Assembly (NCBI GenBank): GCA_000433735.1 | Contig: HF998323.1 | Coordinates: 44,774 to 50,839 of the forward strand | DNA: 6,066 nt | Source: Clostridium sp. CAG:167 | GTDB lineage: Bacteria > Bacillota > Clostridia > Lachnospirales > Lachnospiraceae | Reading direction: 5' to 3' | Shown: in pieces, positions 5,973-6,066 of the stretch | Layout of the letters: every line of letters begins with the position of its first letter | Position numbering within the stretch: the first letter of the stretch is position 1 | Position numbers and translations under genes: made by a program | Notes under the pieces: model-generated | The model's input: only the letters and a program-made list of their open reading frames with translations | Databases searched by the model: none | What the model was told of the DNA's origin: nothing

Positions 5973-5974
5973 TC

Positions 5975-6003
5975 AGCGTAGCATTTTGCTGTAAAAAAGT
6001 CAA
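5975..6003 (-). promoter_or_regulatory. Candidate sigma-A-type promoter for the Nudix gene
   Basis: TTGACT (-35, 5998-6003; five of six consensus bases) and TACGCT (-10, 5975-5980; three of six), separated by 17 bases, with TGC just before the -10 (extended -10 form). It would start transcription near 5968, giving a leader of about 90 bases before the Nudix ATG. The weak -10 keeps this tentative. Confidence 0.35.
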
Positions 6004-6066
6004 TCAAATATGTGTTAAATAATCGGTGGTTCTTTTATCAATTCCGTAATATGGCAGGGGCTTTTG
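6004..6066. other. Right edge, no supported gene
   Basis: Two minus-strand frames run in from the window edge for about 16 to 20 codons before a stop. Either could be the tail of a gene beyond the window, but nothing in them is recognisable. No terminator hairpin is visible here. Confidence 0.3.

Noticed and set aside
6015..6066. Tail of a minus-strand gene entering from the right edge (ends near 6015)
   Set aside because: Only about 16 codons, two competing frames, and no recognisable motif.

Overview
The window looks like chromosomal DNA of a low-to-mid-GC Firmicute, most likely a Clostridia/Lachnospiraceae-type gut bacterium. Reasons: strong AGGAGG-type ribosome binding sites a few bases before the starts, a BspA-type leucine-rich repeat secreted protein, a CmpB-type (PF06541-like) membrane protein and a clostridial-style chemoreceptor. 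This is inference from gene content; no rRNA or other taxonomic marker is present. All supported genes lie on the minus strand, so transcription runs from right to left.

Right end (about 5880-6066): a 187-base stretch with a candidate promoter and a doubtful 24-codon ORF. It leads into a Nudix hydrolase gene (5379-5879) with a complete Nudix box. Between this gene and the next lies an AT-rich leader with a 10-bp tandem repeat. It is followed by an unusual translation start region for a secreted LRR protein: two in-frame ATGs, each with a strong Shine-Dalgarno sequence, the upstream one inside an inverted repeat.

From about 5176 down to the left edge, the genes are packed as one probable operon: secreted BspA-like LRR protein (3896-5176), phosphinothricin-acetyltransferase-like GNAT (3302-3877), a broken HD-domain gene remnant (3130-3297), a CmpB-type multipass membrane protein (2318-3109), a methyl-accepting chemotaxis protein (573-2315), and the first 181 codons of an unrecognised four-helix membrane protein (1-545, cut by the window edge). 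Gaps between them are 2 to 27 bases and no terminator is visible. The genes do not form a known pathway. Most of the products are expected at the cell surface or membrane (LRR, CmpB, chemoreceptor, terminal membrane protein).

The most noteworthy observation is the short reading frame between the GNAT and CmpB genes. Its 55 residues match the start of a small HD-domain phosphohydrolase but stop before the catalytic HD pair, and the next few codons in another frame resemble the tail of the same family. This suggests an internal out-of-frame deletion. No CRISPR array, tRNA, rRNA, IS element or phage gene was seen, and I did not find convincing evidence of a wholly new system.
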